Assembly: GCF_900100605.1 (NCBI RefSeq) | Contig: NZ_FNCN01000007.1 | Location: 1 to 64,000 of the forward strand | From: Sinosporangium album | Lineage (GTDB): Bacteria; Actinomycetota; Actinomycetes; Streptosporangiales; Streptosporangiaceae | Length of the DNA: 64,000 bases | Direction of reading: 5' to 3' | Translations under genes and position numbers: made by a program | The notes under the pieces: model-generated | Told to the model about the DNA's origin: nothing | Database searches by the model: none | Seen by the model: only the letters and a program-made list of their open reading frames with translations | Shown: positions 32,711 through 43,520 of the stretch, in pieces | Layout: each line of letters opens with the position of its first letter | Position numbering within the stretch: position 1 is the stretch's first letter

Positions 32711-33587
32711 ATGCTGCTCATCGCGCTGGCCGCCAACCCCGCCTCGGACGCGGCCCGGATGCTGCGGAACGCGGGAGTCTCCGCCAACGAGATCCAGGAG
32801 GCCGTGATCGCCTCCGCGCCGCGGCCCTGCTCGGCGGCCAGGCCCGGCTCCGGCACCCCGACGCTCGACTGGTACGGCCGCGACCTCACCGAGGTGGCCC
32901 GCGAAGGCCGGCTGGACCCCGTCGTCGGAAGGGAGGACGAGATCGAGCAGTCCCTTCGCCGGGCCGCGGAAGCGGCTTAGCGAGAAGCCGCCTCCTTCAG
33001 GAGGCGGAGGAGTCACCGGCGCCTTCATGTTCCTCGGCCCGGCCGGCGTCGGGAGGACGGAGCCGGCCAGATCGCTGGCCGAGGCGCTCTTCGGCGGCGA
33101 GGACCACCTGGTCCGGCTGGACATGAGCGAATTCCAGGACAAGCACGCGGTCAGGCGGTTGATCGGCGCTCCGCCCGGCCCCACCGGCCCCGGGGAGGCC
33201 GGTCGGCTCACCGAGGCCGTACGGCGCCGCCCCCACACGGTCGTTCTCCTCGACGGGATCGGCAAGGCCCACCCCGACGTCGTGGACGCCCTGCCGCACG
33301 TGCTCGTCGACGGGCGTCTGACCGACGGGCGGGGCCGTACGGTCGACTTCACGAACACGCTCGTGATCATGACCAGCGATCTCGGCTCCTCGCTGATCCT
33401 CGACTACGAGGGCGACACCGGCGATCTGAAGGAGGACCTCATGTCCCTCCTGGAGTCCCGGATGCGGCCGGAACTGGTCAACCCGCGCACGGGGTGCGGA
33501 CGGGGCCCGGGGGCGGGCGGCCGGCGCCGTACGCGGGCGGCCCGGAGCGGCGGTGAGACCCGTCGGAACGTCGGTGGGGGCCGATAG
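32711..33587 (+). pseudogene. Decayed Clp (ClpC/ClpB-like) AAA+ ATPase
   Basis: Two fragments in different frames. 32711-32980 reads ALAANPASDAARMLRNAGVS (Clp N-domain) and [31 protein letters not shown] (start of AAA1), then stops. From ~33012 the AAA2 core reads [13 protein letters not shown]...VRLDMSEF...[14 protein letters not shown]...[14 protein letters not shown]...[10 protein letters not shown] and is cut off after RMRPELVN. Most of AAA1 and the C-terminus are missing. Walker A Lys is Arg (GVGRT) and Walker B Glu is Gly (LLDG), so the remnant could not hydrolyse ATP. A CCGCCTCC/GGAGGCGG hairpin sits at the junction (~32988-33008). Confidence 0.8.
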
Positions 33588-33590
33588 GCT
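33568..33590 (+). promoter_or_regulatory. RecA-independent (PafBC-type) promoter candidate for uvrC
   Basis: ACGTCGG, a 10-bp spacer beginning TGG, then TAGGCT. It keeps GTCGGTGG of the mycobacterial RecA-NDp consensus with exact spacing. Transcription would start ~7 bp after the -10, at or next to the uvrC GTG at 33598, giving a leaderless mRNA. It lies inside the tail of the Clp remnant. Confidence 0.6.
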
Positions 33591-33597
33591 CTGGAGT

Positions 33598-35529
33598 GTG
33601 GCGAGATCGTCGAGCAGTCCGCTCAGTTACCGTCCCCCGCAGGGCACGATTCCCGAGTCCCCGGGCGTCTACCGGTTCAGGGACTCCTCGGGCCGCGTCA
33701 TCTACGTGGGCAAGGCCAAGAGCCTTCGCCAGCGGCTGAACTCCTACTTCGCGGACTTCGCCGGGCTGCATCCGCGCACGCAGACCATGCTCACGACGGC
33801 GTCGGCCGTCGACTGGACCGTCGTCGGCACCGAGGTCGAGGCCCTCCAGCTCGAATACTCCTGGATCAAGGAATTCGACCCCCGCTTCAACGTCAAATAC
33901 CGCGACGACAAGTCCTACCCCTACCTCGCGGTCACCATGGGCGAGCCCTTCCCCCGGGTCCAGGTGCTGCGCGGGGCCAAGCGCAAGGGCACCCGCTACT
34001 TCGGGCCGTACTCCCACGCATGGGCGATCCGCGAGACCGTCGACCTGCTGCTGCGGGTCTTCCCCGTGCGCACCTGCTCGGCGGGGGTGTTCAAGCGGGC
34101 CGGGCAGATCGGGCGGCCCTGCCTGCTCGGCTACATCGACAAGTGCTCGGCCCCCTGCGTCGGCAGGGTGAGCGAGGCCGGGCACCGCGCCCTCGCCGAG
34201 GACTTCTGCGACTTCATGGCGGGCAACACCGGCCGGTTCATCAAACGGCTCGAACGCGAGATGGGCGAGGCCGCCGCGGTCGAGGAATACGAGCGGGCCG
34301 CGCGGCTGCGCGACGACGTGCAGGCGCTGCGCCGCGCCCTGGAGAAGCAGGCCGTGGTGCTCGGCGAGAGCACCGACGCCGACGTGGTCGCCCTGGTCGA
34401 GGACCAGCTCGAAGCCGCGGTGCAGGTGTTCTACGTGCGCGGCGGGCGCGTGCGCGGCCAGCGCGGCTGGGTGGTCGACAAGGTCGAGGAGATCACCACG
34501 GGGGAGCTCGTCGAGCATTTCCTCCTGCAGATGTACGGCGAGGGCGCGCCCGAGGCGATCCCCCGGGAGGTGCTGGTCCCCGAGGCCCCGCCCGAGGTCG
34601 AGGCCGTGGCCGAGCTGCTGTCGGAGAGGCGCGGGGCGCGGGTCGAGGTGAGGGTGCCGCGGCGCGGCGACAAGAAGGCGCTGATGGAGACCGTCGAGCG
34701 CAACGCCAAGGAGGCCATGGCCCGCCACAAGCTGCGCAGGGCCGGAGACCTCACCGCGCGGAGCAAGGCCCTCCAGGAGATCGCCGACGCCCTGGAGCTC
34801 GACCAGGCCCCGCTGCGCATCGAGTGCTTCGACGTCTCCCACCTGCAAGGGGAGGACGTCGTGGCGTCGATGGTGGTGTTCGAGGACGGGCTGGAGCGCA
34901 AGAGCGAATACCGCAGGTTCGCGATCAGGGGCCTGTCGGGCAGGGGAGACGTCGCCTCGATCCACGAGGTGGTCTCCCGGCGCTTCAAGCGCTACATCGA
35001 GGAGCGCGCCGCCACCGGCGAGCTGGCGGCCGAGCCGGGGGTCGAGCCCGGCCTCGACCCCGACACGGGCAAACCGCGGAAGTTCGCCTATCCGCCCAAC
35101 CTCGTCGTCGTCGACGGCGGCCCCGCCCAGGCGGCGGCGGCCCAGCGCGCCCTCGACGAGCTGGGTGTCGACGACGTCGCCGTCTGCGGTCTGGCCAAGC
35201 GGCTGGAGGAGGTCTGGCCGGCGGGGCAGGACCATCCGGTGATCCTGCCGCGCGCCGGCGAGGGCCTCTACCTTCTCCAGCGTGTCAGAGACGAGGCCCA
35301 CCGCTTCGCCATCGCCTACCATCGGGGCAAGCGTGGAAAAGCCGTCAAGGAAAGCGCGCTCGACGGGGTCCAGGGCCTCGGTCCCGCCCGCAGGCAGGCA
35401 CTGCTCAAGCACTTCGGGTCGCTCAAGCGGCTCCGTGAGGCTACGGCGGCCGAGATCTGCGAGGTCCCCGGCATCGGCCCCGCGACGGCCGAGACGATCA
35501 TGACGGCGTTGAAGGGGGAGCGGCGATGA
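33598..35529 (+). CDS. uvrC: Excinuclease ABC subunit C
   Basis: 643 residues. The GIY-YIG nuclease domain ([29 protein letters not shown]) carries out the 3' incision. Then come a Cys-rich linker ([28 protein letters not shown]), a UVR motif ([20 protein letters not shown]), an RNase H-like domain for the 5' incision ([29 protein letters not shown]) and a C-terminal double helix-hairpin-helix ([32 protein letters not shown]). GTG 33598 has no well-placed RBS (GGAG is 1 bp away), fitting a leaderless start. Confidence 0.96.
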   Translation: MARSSSSPLSYRPPQGTIPESPGVYRFRDSSGRVIYVGKAKSLRQRLNSYFADFAGLHPRTQTMLTTASAVDWTVVGTEVEALQLEYSWIKEFDPRFNVKYRDDKSYPYLAVTMGEPFPRVQVLRGAKRKGTRYFGPYSHAWAIRETVDLLLRVFPVRTCSAGVFKRAGQIGRPCLLGYIDKCSAPCVGRVSEAGHRALAEDFCDFMAGNTGRFIKRLEREMGEAAAVEEYERAARLRDDVQALRRALEKQAVVLGESTDADVVALVEDQLEAAVQVFYVRGGRVRGQRGWVVDKVEEITTGELVEHFLLQMYGEGAPEAIPREVLVPEAPPEVEAVAELLSERRGARVEVRVPRRGDKKALMETVERNAKEAMARHKLRRAGDLTARSKALQEIADALELDQAPLRIECFDVSHLQGEDVVASMVVFEDGLERKSEYRRFAIRGLSGRGDVASIHEVVSRRFKRYIEERAATGELAAEPGVEPGLDPDTGKPRKFAYPPNLVVVDGGPAQAAAAQRALDELGVDDVAVCGLAKRLEEVWPAGQDHPVILPRAGEGLYLLQRVRDEAHRFAIAYHRGKRGKAVKESALDGVQGLGPARRQALLKHFGSLKRLREATAAEICEVPGIGPATAETIMTALKGERR

Positions 35530-35548
35530 GGGTGGAGGAGGAAGCTCC

Positions 35549-36445
35549 ATGAGCACGACAGACGCAGCGGCGACACACGAGGACAAGGAGCCGGCGTTCG
35601 TCATCGTCACCGGCATGTCCGGGGCGGGGCGCAGCACGGCCGCCAAGGCACTGGAGGACCTCGGCTGGTTCGTGATCGACAACCTGCCGCCGGGGCTGCT
35701 GTTCGCGATGGCGGAGGAGGCGGGCCGGGTCAAGCTGGCCGCCGACAAGGTGGCGGCGGTGGTCGACGTCCGCAGCCTGGCGTTCACCACCGACCTCAAC
35801 GCCGCCATCGGGGAGTTGGAGACGCGCGGCGTCGCCGTACGCGTGGCCTTCCTGGAGGCGAGCGACGAGGAGCTGGTGCGCAGGTTCGAGAACGTGCGCA
35901 GGCCGCACCCCCTCCAGGGGGACGGGCGGCTGGTCGACGGCATCGCGCGCGAACGCGGCATCCTGCGCGAGGTGCGGGCCAACGCCGACCTGGTGATCGA
36001 CACCTCCTCCCTCAACGTGCACGAGCTCCGCGGCAAGATCGTCGCGTTCTTCGGCGGCGAGGACCGGCCGGGGCTGCGCGTCAACGTGGTGTCCTTCGGC
36101 TACAAGTACGGCCTGCCCGTCGACGCCGACCTCGTCGTCGACTGCAGGTTCCTGCCCAACCCGCACTGGGTGCCCGAGCTGCGCCCGATGAACGGCCTCG
36201 ACCGGCCCGTGCGCGACTACGTGCTCAGCCAGCCCGGCGCCAAGGAGTTCCTCGACGCCTACGAGGAGGTCCTCGCCGTCGTGGCGGCGGGATACGCGCG
36301 GGAGGGCAAGACCTATGTGACGCTCGCCGTCGGATGCACCGGCGGCAAGCACCGCAGTGTGGCGATGTCCGAGCAGATCGGCGGCCGATTGCGCGACCGG
36401 GCGATGGAAGTGCAGGTGAGCCACAGAGATGTGGGCCGCGAGTGA
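35549..36445 (+). CDS. rapZ: RapZ/YvcJ-family nucleotide-binding protein
   Basis: 298 residues. The Walker A variant GMSGAGRST (22-30) with Arg for Lys is usual for actinobacterial members. Further motifs are DNLPPGL, VDVRS and the C-terminal RNA-binding-type FGYKYGLPVDADLVVDCRFLPNP and VGCTGGKHRSVAMSE. In Escherichia coli RapZ controls glmS through small RNAs; here the role is probably envelope-precursor or small-RNA signalling. GGAGGAGGAAG lies 7 bp before ATG. It overlaps yvcK as GTGA. Confidence 0.93.
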   Translation: MSTTDAAATHEDKEPAFVIVTGMSGAGRSTAAKALEDLGWFVIDNLPPGLLFAMAEEAGRVKLAADKVAAVVDVRSLAFTTDLNAAIGELETRGVAVRVAFLEASDEELVRRFENVRRPHPLQGDGRLVDGIARERGILREVRANADLVIDTSSLNVHELRGKIVAFFGGEDRPGLRVNVVSFGYKYGLPVDADLVVDCRFLPNPHWVPELRPMNGLDRPVRDYVLSQPGAKEFLDAYEEVLAVVAAGYAREGKTYVTLAVGCTGGKHRSVAMSEQIGGRLRDRAMEVQVSHRDVGRE

Positions 36446-37449
36446 GTGAGGTGAGCGAGGGGCGAGGCGAGGCCGGCGACGCCCCCGGGCCGAGAGAGGC
36501 GGGCCCCGACGGGGAGGGCGGAGGGCCGAAGGTCGTGGCCCTCGGAGGAGGGCACGGGCTCCACGCCTCACTGTCGGCGCTGCGCCGGGTGACCTCCCAT
36601 CTGACCGCGGTCGTCACGGTCGCCGACGACGGCGGCTCCAGCGGCCGGCTGCGCGGCGAGTTCGGCGTGGTCCCGCCCGGCGACCTGCGGATGGCGCTCG
36701 CGGCGCTCTGCGGCGACGACGAGTGGGGCCGCACGTGGAGCGAGGTCGTGCAGCACCGCTTCCGCAGCGACGGCGACCTGTCCGGCCACGCGGTGGGCAA
36801 CCTGCTCATCGTGGCGCTGTGGGAGCTGCTCGGCGACACCGTGGCGGGGCTCGACTGGGTGGGCCGCCTCCTCGGGGCGCACGGCCGCGTGCTCCCCATG
36901 GCCTCGGTGCCGCTCGACCTGGTCGCCGAGGTCGAGCTCGACGGGTCCTTCACGACCGTGCGCGGGCAGGTGGCGTGCGCGCTCACCCCCGGCAGGGTCA
37001 CGGCCGTCTCCCTGGTGCCCCCCGACCCGCCCGCCTGCCCGGAGACCGTCCACGCCGTCCGCGAGGCCGACTGGGTCGTCTTCGGCCCCGGATCGTGGTT
37101 CACCAGCGTGCTGCCGCACCTCAAGGTGCCGCAGCTCGCCGAGGCGCTCCACACGTCCCGCGCCCGCCGCGCCGTCATCCTCAACCTCGCCCCGCAACCG
37201 GGCGAGACCGACGGCTTCTCCCCGCAGAAGCACCTGGAGGTCCTGCGCGCCCACGCCCCCGAACTCACCGTCGACGTCGTGCTCGCCGACACCGGGGTCG
37301 ACGGCGAGCGGGAGGAGTTGGAGAAGGCGGCGATCGCCATGGGCGCGCGGCTTGTCACCGCCTCCGTGGCCGCTTCGGACGGCTCCCCCCGGCATGACCC
37401 ACGACGTCTTGCCTCCGTCCTTTCCGAGATTTTCCGTGAGAAGCGTTGA
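36442..37449 (+). CDS. yvcK: YvcK/CofD-like gluconeogenesis factor family protein
   Basis: 335 residues. It opens VVALGGGHGLHASLSALRR and VADDGGSSGRLRGEFGVVPPGDLRMALAAL, then HAVGNLLIVALWELLGD, FGPGSWFTSVLPHLKVPQLAEAL and NLAPQPGETDGFS. It binds UDP-sugars and is required for carbon routing to peptidoglycan in Bacillus and mycobacteria (CuvA). A ~30-residue Gly/Glu-rich N-terminal extension is present. GTG 36442 overlaps the rapZ stop. Confidence 0.93.
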   Translation: MSEVSEGRGEAGDAPGPREAGPDGEGGGPKVVALGGGHGLHASLSALRRVTSHLTAVVTVADDGGSSGRLRGEFGVVPPGDLRMALAALCGDDEWGRTWSEVVQHRFRSDGDLSGHAVGNLLIVALWELLGDTVAGLDWVGRLLGAHGRVLPMASVPLDLVAEVELDGSFTTVRGQVACALTPGRVTAVSLVPPDPPACPETVHAVREADWVVFGPGSWFTSVLPHLKVPQLAEALHTSRARRAVILNLAPQPGETDGFSPQKHLEVLRAHAPELTVDVVLADTGVDGEREELEKAAIAMGARLVTASVAASDGSPRHDPRRLASVLSEIFREKR

Positions 37450-37522
37450 AGCTGGTCGGAGCCGCTCGAAGGTGCGAGAGACTTCGTAAGAGCCGGTCTT
37501 TATGGGGGAAGGACTAACGCAC

Positions 37523-38503
37523 ATGGCGATGACGGGTGTGGTGAAGGACGAGCTGAGCCGTCTACCTGTCCTGAAGCCTTGCTGCCGCAAGGCTGAGGTG
37601 TCGACGCTGCTGCGCTTCGCGAGCGGCCTGCATCTCGTGGGCGGGCGCATTGTGATCGAGGCGGAGCTCGACACCAACGCCACCGCGCGGCGTCTGATCA
37701 AAGACGTCGGCGAGGTGTTCGGGCACAAGGCCGAGGTCCTGGTGCTCGCGCCCGCCGGACTGCGCAAGGGGTCGCGCTACGTGGTCCGGGTTTACCGCGA
37801 CGGCGAGGCCCTGGCCCGCCAGACAGGTCTGATCGACAACCACGGGCGCCCGGTCCGCGGGCTGCCCCGCCAGGTGGTCTCCGGGGCCACCTGCGACGCG
37901 GAGGCGGCATGGAGGGGGGCTTTCCTGGCCCACGGCTCACTGACAGAGCCGGGCCGTTCGATGTCCTTGGAGGTCACGTGTCCGGGGCCTGAGGCGGCGC
38001 TGGCCCTCGTGGGCTCCGCGCGGCGCCTCAAGATCCATGCCAAGGCCCGTGAGGTGCGCGGCGTCGACCGGGTCGTCGTCCGCGACGGCGACGCGATCAG
38101 CGCCCTGCTCACGCGTCTCGGAGCGCACGACAGCGTGCTCGCCTGGGAGGAGCGCCGGATGCGGCGCGAGGTGCGGGCCACGGCCAACAGGCTCGCCAAC
38201 TTCGACGACGCCAACCTGCGCCGCTCCGCCCGGGCCGCGGTGGCGGCCGGGGCGCGGGTGCAGCGGGCTCTGGAGATCCTCGGCGACGACGCCCCCGAGC
38301 ATCTCGTGATCGCGGGCCGCCTGCGCGTGGAGCACAAGCAGGCGTCGCTGGAGGAGCTCGGCCAGATCGCCGACCCGCCCCTCACCAAGGACGCCATCGC
38401 CGGCCGCATCCGCAGGCTCCTCGCGATGGCCGACAAGCGAGCGGTCGAGATCGGCATCCCCAACACCGAGGCCAACCTCACGGTGGACATGCTCGTGCCC
38501 TGA
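37523..38503 (+). CDS. whiA: WhiA sporulation transcription regulator
   Basis: 326 residues. The N-terminal degenerate homing-endonuclease fold ([45 protein letters not shown]) is joined to a C-terminal HTH ([30 protein letters not shown]). With WhiB it triggers sporulation septation in streptomycetes. rapZ-yvcK-whiA is a conserved Gram-positive trio. ATG 37523 (MAMTGVV) matches the usual family start; ATG 37502 is in frame upstream. Confidence 0.96.
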   Translation: MAMTGVVKDELSRLPVLKPCCRKAEVSTLLRFASGLHLVGGRIVIEAELDTNATARRLIKDVGEVFGHKAEVLVLAPAGLRKGSRYVVRVYRDGEALARQTGLIDNHGRPVRGLPRQVVSGATCDAEAAWRGAFLAHGSLTEPGRSMSLEVTCPGPEAALALVGSARRLKIHAKAREVRGVDRVVVRDGDAISALLTRLGAHDSVLAWEERRMRREVRATANRLANFDDANLRRSARAAVAAGARVQRALEILGDDAPEHLVIAGRLRVEHKQASLEELGQIADPPLTKDAIAGRIRRLLAMADKRAVEIGIPNTEANLTVDMLVP

Positions 38504-38513
38504 GCCCGGCCCC

Positions 38514-38541
38514 GGCCCGGCCCCCGCGCGGGGGCCGGGCC
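38514..38541 (+). terminator. Terminator after whiA
   Basis: GGCCCGGCCCCC and GGGGGCCGGGCC form a perfect 12-bp stem around GCGC, 10 bp past the whiA stop. There is no T run. Confidence 0.75.
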
Positions 38542-38542
38542 C

Positions 38543-38602
38543 GGTCCGGGAGGCCCCGGTCCGGGAGGCCCCGGTCCGGGAGGCCCCGGTCCGGGAGGCC
38601 CC
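38543..38602 (+). repeat. Four perfect 15-bp tandem repeats
   Basis: GGTCCGGGAGGCCCC is repeated four times without change, followed by one diverged copy (GGCTCGGGACGGCCT). It lies directly after the whiA terminator in non-coding DNA. Confidence 0.93.
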
Positions 38603-39438
38603 GGCTCGGGACGGCCTGGACTTCCGGGGCTCCAGGAACGACCTCCAGACGTCCGCGGTCCACGGGGCCGGCTCCGCCACGGCGGACGCCGTGCGCTCCT
38701 CCCCGTGGGGGCCACCGGCCTTCGCCAGGCGCCTTCGCGAGGTCCTTCCGGGGGTGGGAGGGGCGGTGGCCGGGTTCGCGGGGGTGGGACGGGATGGTGG
38801 TCGGCGGGTCAGGCGCGGCACGCGGCCCGCGCGGTGGAGAGGGGCGGGCCTGGCGGGCTGTGCCGTACGGGCAGTGCCGTACGGGCTGTGCCGTACGGGC
38901 TTCGCGGCGGGCCGGAGAGGGCGTGGGCGCTGGTGGTTCGGGGATCCGTGGTGAAGTTTTTGCATGTGGGATCAGTCACATGCGCCGTGGGTTCGCCGGG
39001 GGCGGTGGTGCTCGTGGCGGGATCGGGGAGCCTGCCGTGGGGCGGGTGCGAGTGACGCTCGACGCCGGTGTTCCGTAGGCCGCAGGGCGCGCCTGCCGGG
39101 CGCGGCGGGCCGGGGCCGGACGGCATGTCCGGGCGGTTGACGAGGGCGGATGCGCCGGCGGGGCCGGCGTGACGTGCGGGGAGCGGTGCCGGTGGCATGG
39201 CGGGTGCCGTGAGGCGGGATGGCCGCCGGGGCGGGGAGCGGGGCCGCCCGGGGGAGTGGGGGACCGGTGTCCCGGGGCGTGGGGAGGCCGGAGCACGCCG
39301 ATGTCGAAGATCGCCGCGCGGCGGCGGGCCGGGTGGGGCGAAGGGGCGCGGAGGGGGGTGGTTACGGTGATGGTGCCGACGTGGTGAATCGGGCGAAAGA
39401 TGCTCCCGGATCGGGGGATTCGCATGCGAGCCACCGCG
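38603..39438. other. Long intergenic region between whiA and gap, no gene supported
   Basis: About 840 bp with only GC-driven open frames, none with a good RBS or protein-like composition. It includes three 14-bp tandem copies of GTGCCGTACGGGC(A/T) at 38861-38902. The last 100 bp is less GC-rich and leads into the gap promoter region. Confidence 0.5.
38861..38902 (+). repeat. Three 14-bp tandem repeats carrying CCGTACGG
   Basis: GTGCCGTACGGGCA, GTGCCGTACGGGCT and GTGCCGTACGGGCT follow one another. Each contains the palindromic octamer CCGTACGG, which recurs across the window. Confidence 0.9.
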
Positions 39439-40540
<1,102 letters not shown>

Positions 40541-40541
<1 letters not shown>

Positions 40542-41728
40542 TGAAGACCATCGACTCGTTCGACGTGAAGGGTCGGCGCGTGCTCGTGCGCGCCGACCTC
40601 AACGTGCCCCTCGACGGGGGGACGATCACCGACGACGGCCGCATCCGGGCATCCCTTCCGACGATCAAGACGCTCGCCGGGCGCGGCGCGCGGGTGGTGG
40701 TCTGCGCTCACCTGGGCCGCCCCAAGGGCAAGGTGGCGGCGGAGTTCTCGCTGGCCCCGGTGGCCGAGCGGCTCTCCGAGCTGCTGGGCGAGCAGGTGGC
40801 GTTCGCCTCCGACGTCGTGGGCGAGTCGGCCCGGAGCGTGGTCGAGGGCCTGGCCGACGGGCAGGTGGCCCTGCTGGAGAACCTCCGCTTCGAGCCGGGT
40901 GAGGACTCCAAGGACGACGCCGTGCGCGGCGGCTTCGCCGAGCGCCTCGCGGCGCTGGCCGAGCTCTACGTGGGCGACGGGTTCGGCGCGGTGCACCGCA
41001 GGCACGCCAGTGTCTACGACGTGCCGAGGCTCCTCCCGAGCGCGGCCGGCGGCCTGGTGCTGGCCGAGGTCGAGGTGCTCAAGCGCCTCACCGACGAGCT
41101 TGAGCGGCCCTACGCCGTGGTGCTGGGCGGGGCGAAGGTGTCCGACAAGCTCGGCGTCATCGCCAACCTGCTGGGCAAGGTCGACCGGCTGCTCGTCGGC
41201 GGCGGGATGGCCTACACCTTCCTCGCCGCCCAGGGGCACGAGGTGGGCGGTTCACTGCTGCAGGCCGACCAGCTCGACACGGTGCGCGGGTTCCTCGCCG
41301 AGGCCGAGAAGCGCGGTGTGGAGCTGGTGCTGCCGGTCGACGTGCTCGCCGCCGAGGGCTTCGCCTCCGATGCCGCGTTCGACGTGGTCGACGCGACCTC
41401 GATTCCGGCCGACCGCCAGGGGCTCGACATCGGGCCGCGGACGCGGGAGCTGTTCGCGGAGAAGATCGCGGACGCGCGCACGGTGTTCTGGAACGGCCCG
41501 ATGGGCGTGTTCGAGTTCGAGGCCTTCGCCGGGGGAACCCGCGCGGTGGCCGAGGCGTTGGTCAAGAGCGGGGCGTTCACGGTGGTCGGCGGCGGCGATT
41601 CGGCCGCGGCCGTGCGCAGGCTCGGGCTCCCCGAGGACGGCTTCTCCCACATTTCCACCGGTGGAGGGGCCAGTTTGGAATACCTTGAGGGCAAGACCCT
41701 GCCCGGACTCGCAGCGTTGGAGGGCTGA
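40541..41728 (+). CDS. pgk: Phosphoglycerate kinase
   Basis: 395 residues. Motifs are [14 protein letters not shown] (substrate loop), [36 protein letters not shown] and the nucleotide site [13 protein letters not shown] with a C-terminal [22 protein letters not shown]. It transfers the acyl phosphate of 1,3-BPG to ADP. ATG 40541 overlaps the gap stop. GAVHRRHAS replaces the more usual GTAHRAHAS. Confidence 0.97.
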
Positions 41729-41733
41729 GCACC

Positions 41734-42513
41734 ATGAGCCGCAAGCCGCTCATCGCCGGCAACTGGAAGATGAACCTCAACCACCTTGAGGCCATCGCGA
41801 CCGTTCAGAAGCTGGCCTTCGCGCTCAACGACAAGGACTTCGACAAGGTCGAGGTCGCGGTGCTTCCGCCGTACACCGACCTGCGCAGTGTGCAGACGCT
41901 GATCGACGGCGACAAGCTCCGGATCGTCTACGGAGCGCAGGACCTGTCGCAGCATGACGGCGGTGCCTACACGGGGGAGATCTCCGGGGCGATGCTGGCC
42001 AAGCTGGGCTGCACCTACGTGGCGGTCGGGCACTCGGAGCGCCGGGAGTACCACGACGAGGACGACCAGGTCGTCAACGCCAAGGTGCTGGCGGCCTACC
42101 GCCACTCGCTCACGCCGATCCTGTGCGTGGGTGAGGGGCTCGCGGTGCGCCAGGCGGGCGGCCAGGTCGCCTACACGGTGTCGCAGCTCGACGGCGCCTT
42201 GAACAAGGTGACCGCCGAGCAGGCGGCCTCCATCGTGCTCGCCTACGAGCCGGTGTGGGCGATCGGCACCGGTGAGGTGGCGACGCCGGCCGACGCGCAG
42301 GAGGTCTGCGCGGCGCTGCGTACGCGACTCGCCGAGCTCTATGACGCCGAAGTGGCCGCCGCCGTCCGTATCCTTTACGGTGGCTCGGTCAAGTCTGACA
42401 ACATCTCCGGCATCATGGCCCAACCCGATGTCGACGGCGCTCTCGTCGGCGGCGCCAGCCTCGACCCGGGGGAGTTCGTGAAGATCTGCCGTTTTAGTGA
42501 AAAGTCTGGCTGA
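41734..42513 (+). CDS. tpiA: Triosephosphate isomerase
   Basis: 259 residues. Catalytic Lys12 is in GNWKMNLN, His in VAVGHSERR and Glu in [11 protein letters not shown] (hinge of loop 6), and the phosphate loop is YGGSVKSDN. It interconverts DHAP and G3P. It follows pgk by 5 bp; GGAGGGCTGAGCACC precedes ATG. Confidence 0.97.
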   Translation: MSRKPLIAGNWKMNLNHLEAIATVQKLAFALNDKDFDKVEVAVLPPYTDLRSVQTLIDGDKLRIVYGAQDLSQHDGGAYTGEISGAMLAKLGCTYVAVGHSERREYHDEDDQVVNAKVLAAYRHSLTPILCVGEGLAVRQAGGQVAYTVSQLDGALNKVTAEQAASIVLAYEPVWAIGTGEVATPADAQEVCAALRTRLAELYDAEVAAAVRILYGGSVKSDNISGIMAQPDVDGALVGGASLDPGEFVKICRFSEKSG

Positions 42514-42646
42514 CTGAGTAGATTGGAGGGTGCGGCTTGACATCAGGCCGTACCCTCTTAGAGCAGGTTTGAATCGTCTCGCCGACGACGTCGTGCAGGT
42601 GTCGCTCCCGGACGCGGGTCAGCGCGAACTAGGAATCAGGTCTACG

Positions 42647-42877
42647 GTGATTATCGGAATCTCCATCGCCCTCATGCTGTCGAGCCTCCTCATGGTGCTG
42701 CTCGTGCTTCTCCACAAGGGCAAGGGCGGCGGCCTGTCGGATCTGTTCGGTGGTGGCTTCACCTCGTCCTTCGGCGGGTCCTCGGTGGTCGAGCGCAACC
42801 TTGACCGGCTCACCGTGATCACGGGCGTGGTCTGGTTCGTCTGCATCATCGCACTGGGCCTGCTGCTGAAGCCCTGA
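42647..42877 (+). CDS. secG: Preprotein translocase subunit SecG
   Basis: 76 residues from GTG 42647. TM1 IIGISIALMLSSLLMVLLVLLH (2-23), the conserved loop KGKGGGLSDLFGGGFTSSFGGSSVVERNLDRLT and TM2 VITGVVWFVCIIALGLLL are diagnostic. It is an accessory subunit of SecYEG. CAGG lies just upstream. The longer in-frame start at 42530 adds a non-conserved N-terminus. Confidence 0.93.
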   Translation: MIIGISIALMLSSLLMVLLVLLHKGKGGGLSDLFGGGFTSSFGGSSVVERNLDRLTVITGVVWFVCIIALGLLLKP

Positions 42878-42945
42878 GGGGCGTCGAGGCGTGACAGTGA
42901 TTCTCCCCCCGTGTCATGCGGGGCGAACGAGCGAGGAGTTAATCC

Positions 42946-43290
42946 GTGGGTAGTGGCAACGCGATCCGTGGCAGCCGTGTGGGTGCCGGCCCGATGGGCG
43001 AGGCCGAGCGTGGCGAGGCAGCTCCGAGGGTCCGGGTCCCGTTCTGGTGCGCCAACCTGCACGAGACCCACCCGAGTTTCGCCAGCGACGCGGCCATCCC
43101 CGAGCTGTGGGACTGCCCCCGCTGCGGGCTTCCGGCCGGCCAGGACCAGCACAACCCGCCCGCGCCTCCGCGCAACGAGCCCTACAAGACGCACCTCGCC
43201 TATGTGAAGGAGCGTCGCAGCGACAAGGACGGCCAGGCGATCCTCGCCGAGGCGCTGGAGCGCCTGCGCGCCAACCGTTCGCCCTGGTAG
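42946..43290 (+). CDS. rbpA: RNA polymerase-binding protein RbpA
   Basis: 114 residues. The N-terminal tail GSGNAIRGSRVGAGPMGEAERGEAAPR is followed by the core domain with FWCANLHETHPSF and IPELWDCPRCGLPAG (paired Cys), and the sigma-interacting C-terminus TPYKTHL-like EPYKTHLAYVKERRSDKDG. It is an essential actinobacterial activator of the housekeeping-sigma holoenzyme that also raises basal rifampicin tolerance. GTG 42946 has GAGGAG 9 bp upstream. Confidence 0.96.
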   Translation: MGSGNAIRGSRVGAGPMGEAERGEAAPRVRVPFWCANLHETHPSFASDAAIPELWDCPRCGLPAGQDQHNPPAPPRNEPYKTHLAYVKERRSDKDGQAILAEALERLRANRSPW

Positions 43291-43335
43291 GCGACGCGTC
43301 TTTCACGACCTGGAGCGACCCGCGCTGACAGGTCG

Positions 43336-43376
43336 AAGCCCCCGGTGCCGGTTCTCCGCCACTCGGGGGCTTTGTC
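43336..43376 (+). terminator. Terminator after rbpA
   Basis: AAGCCCCCG (43336-43344) pairs with CGGGGGCTT (43364-43372), with a 19-nt loop, followed by TGTC. It lies ~45 bp past the rbpA stop. Confidence 0.75.
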
Positions 43377-43520
43377 GTGCGTGAAGGTCGTGCGTGAAGC
43401 ACGACGAACAAGATCTTGTACGGCACGGGCCCGCGACGCCGGGGCCCGTGCGGCGCGGCCGGCACCCGGCCGGGGCGGCATCGGACCGCCGGCTCCTGGC
43501 GCGGGGCCCGCGGGGCGCGC

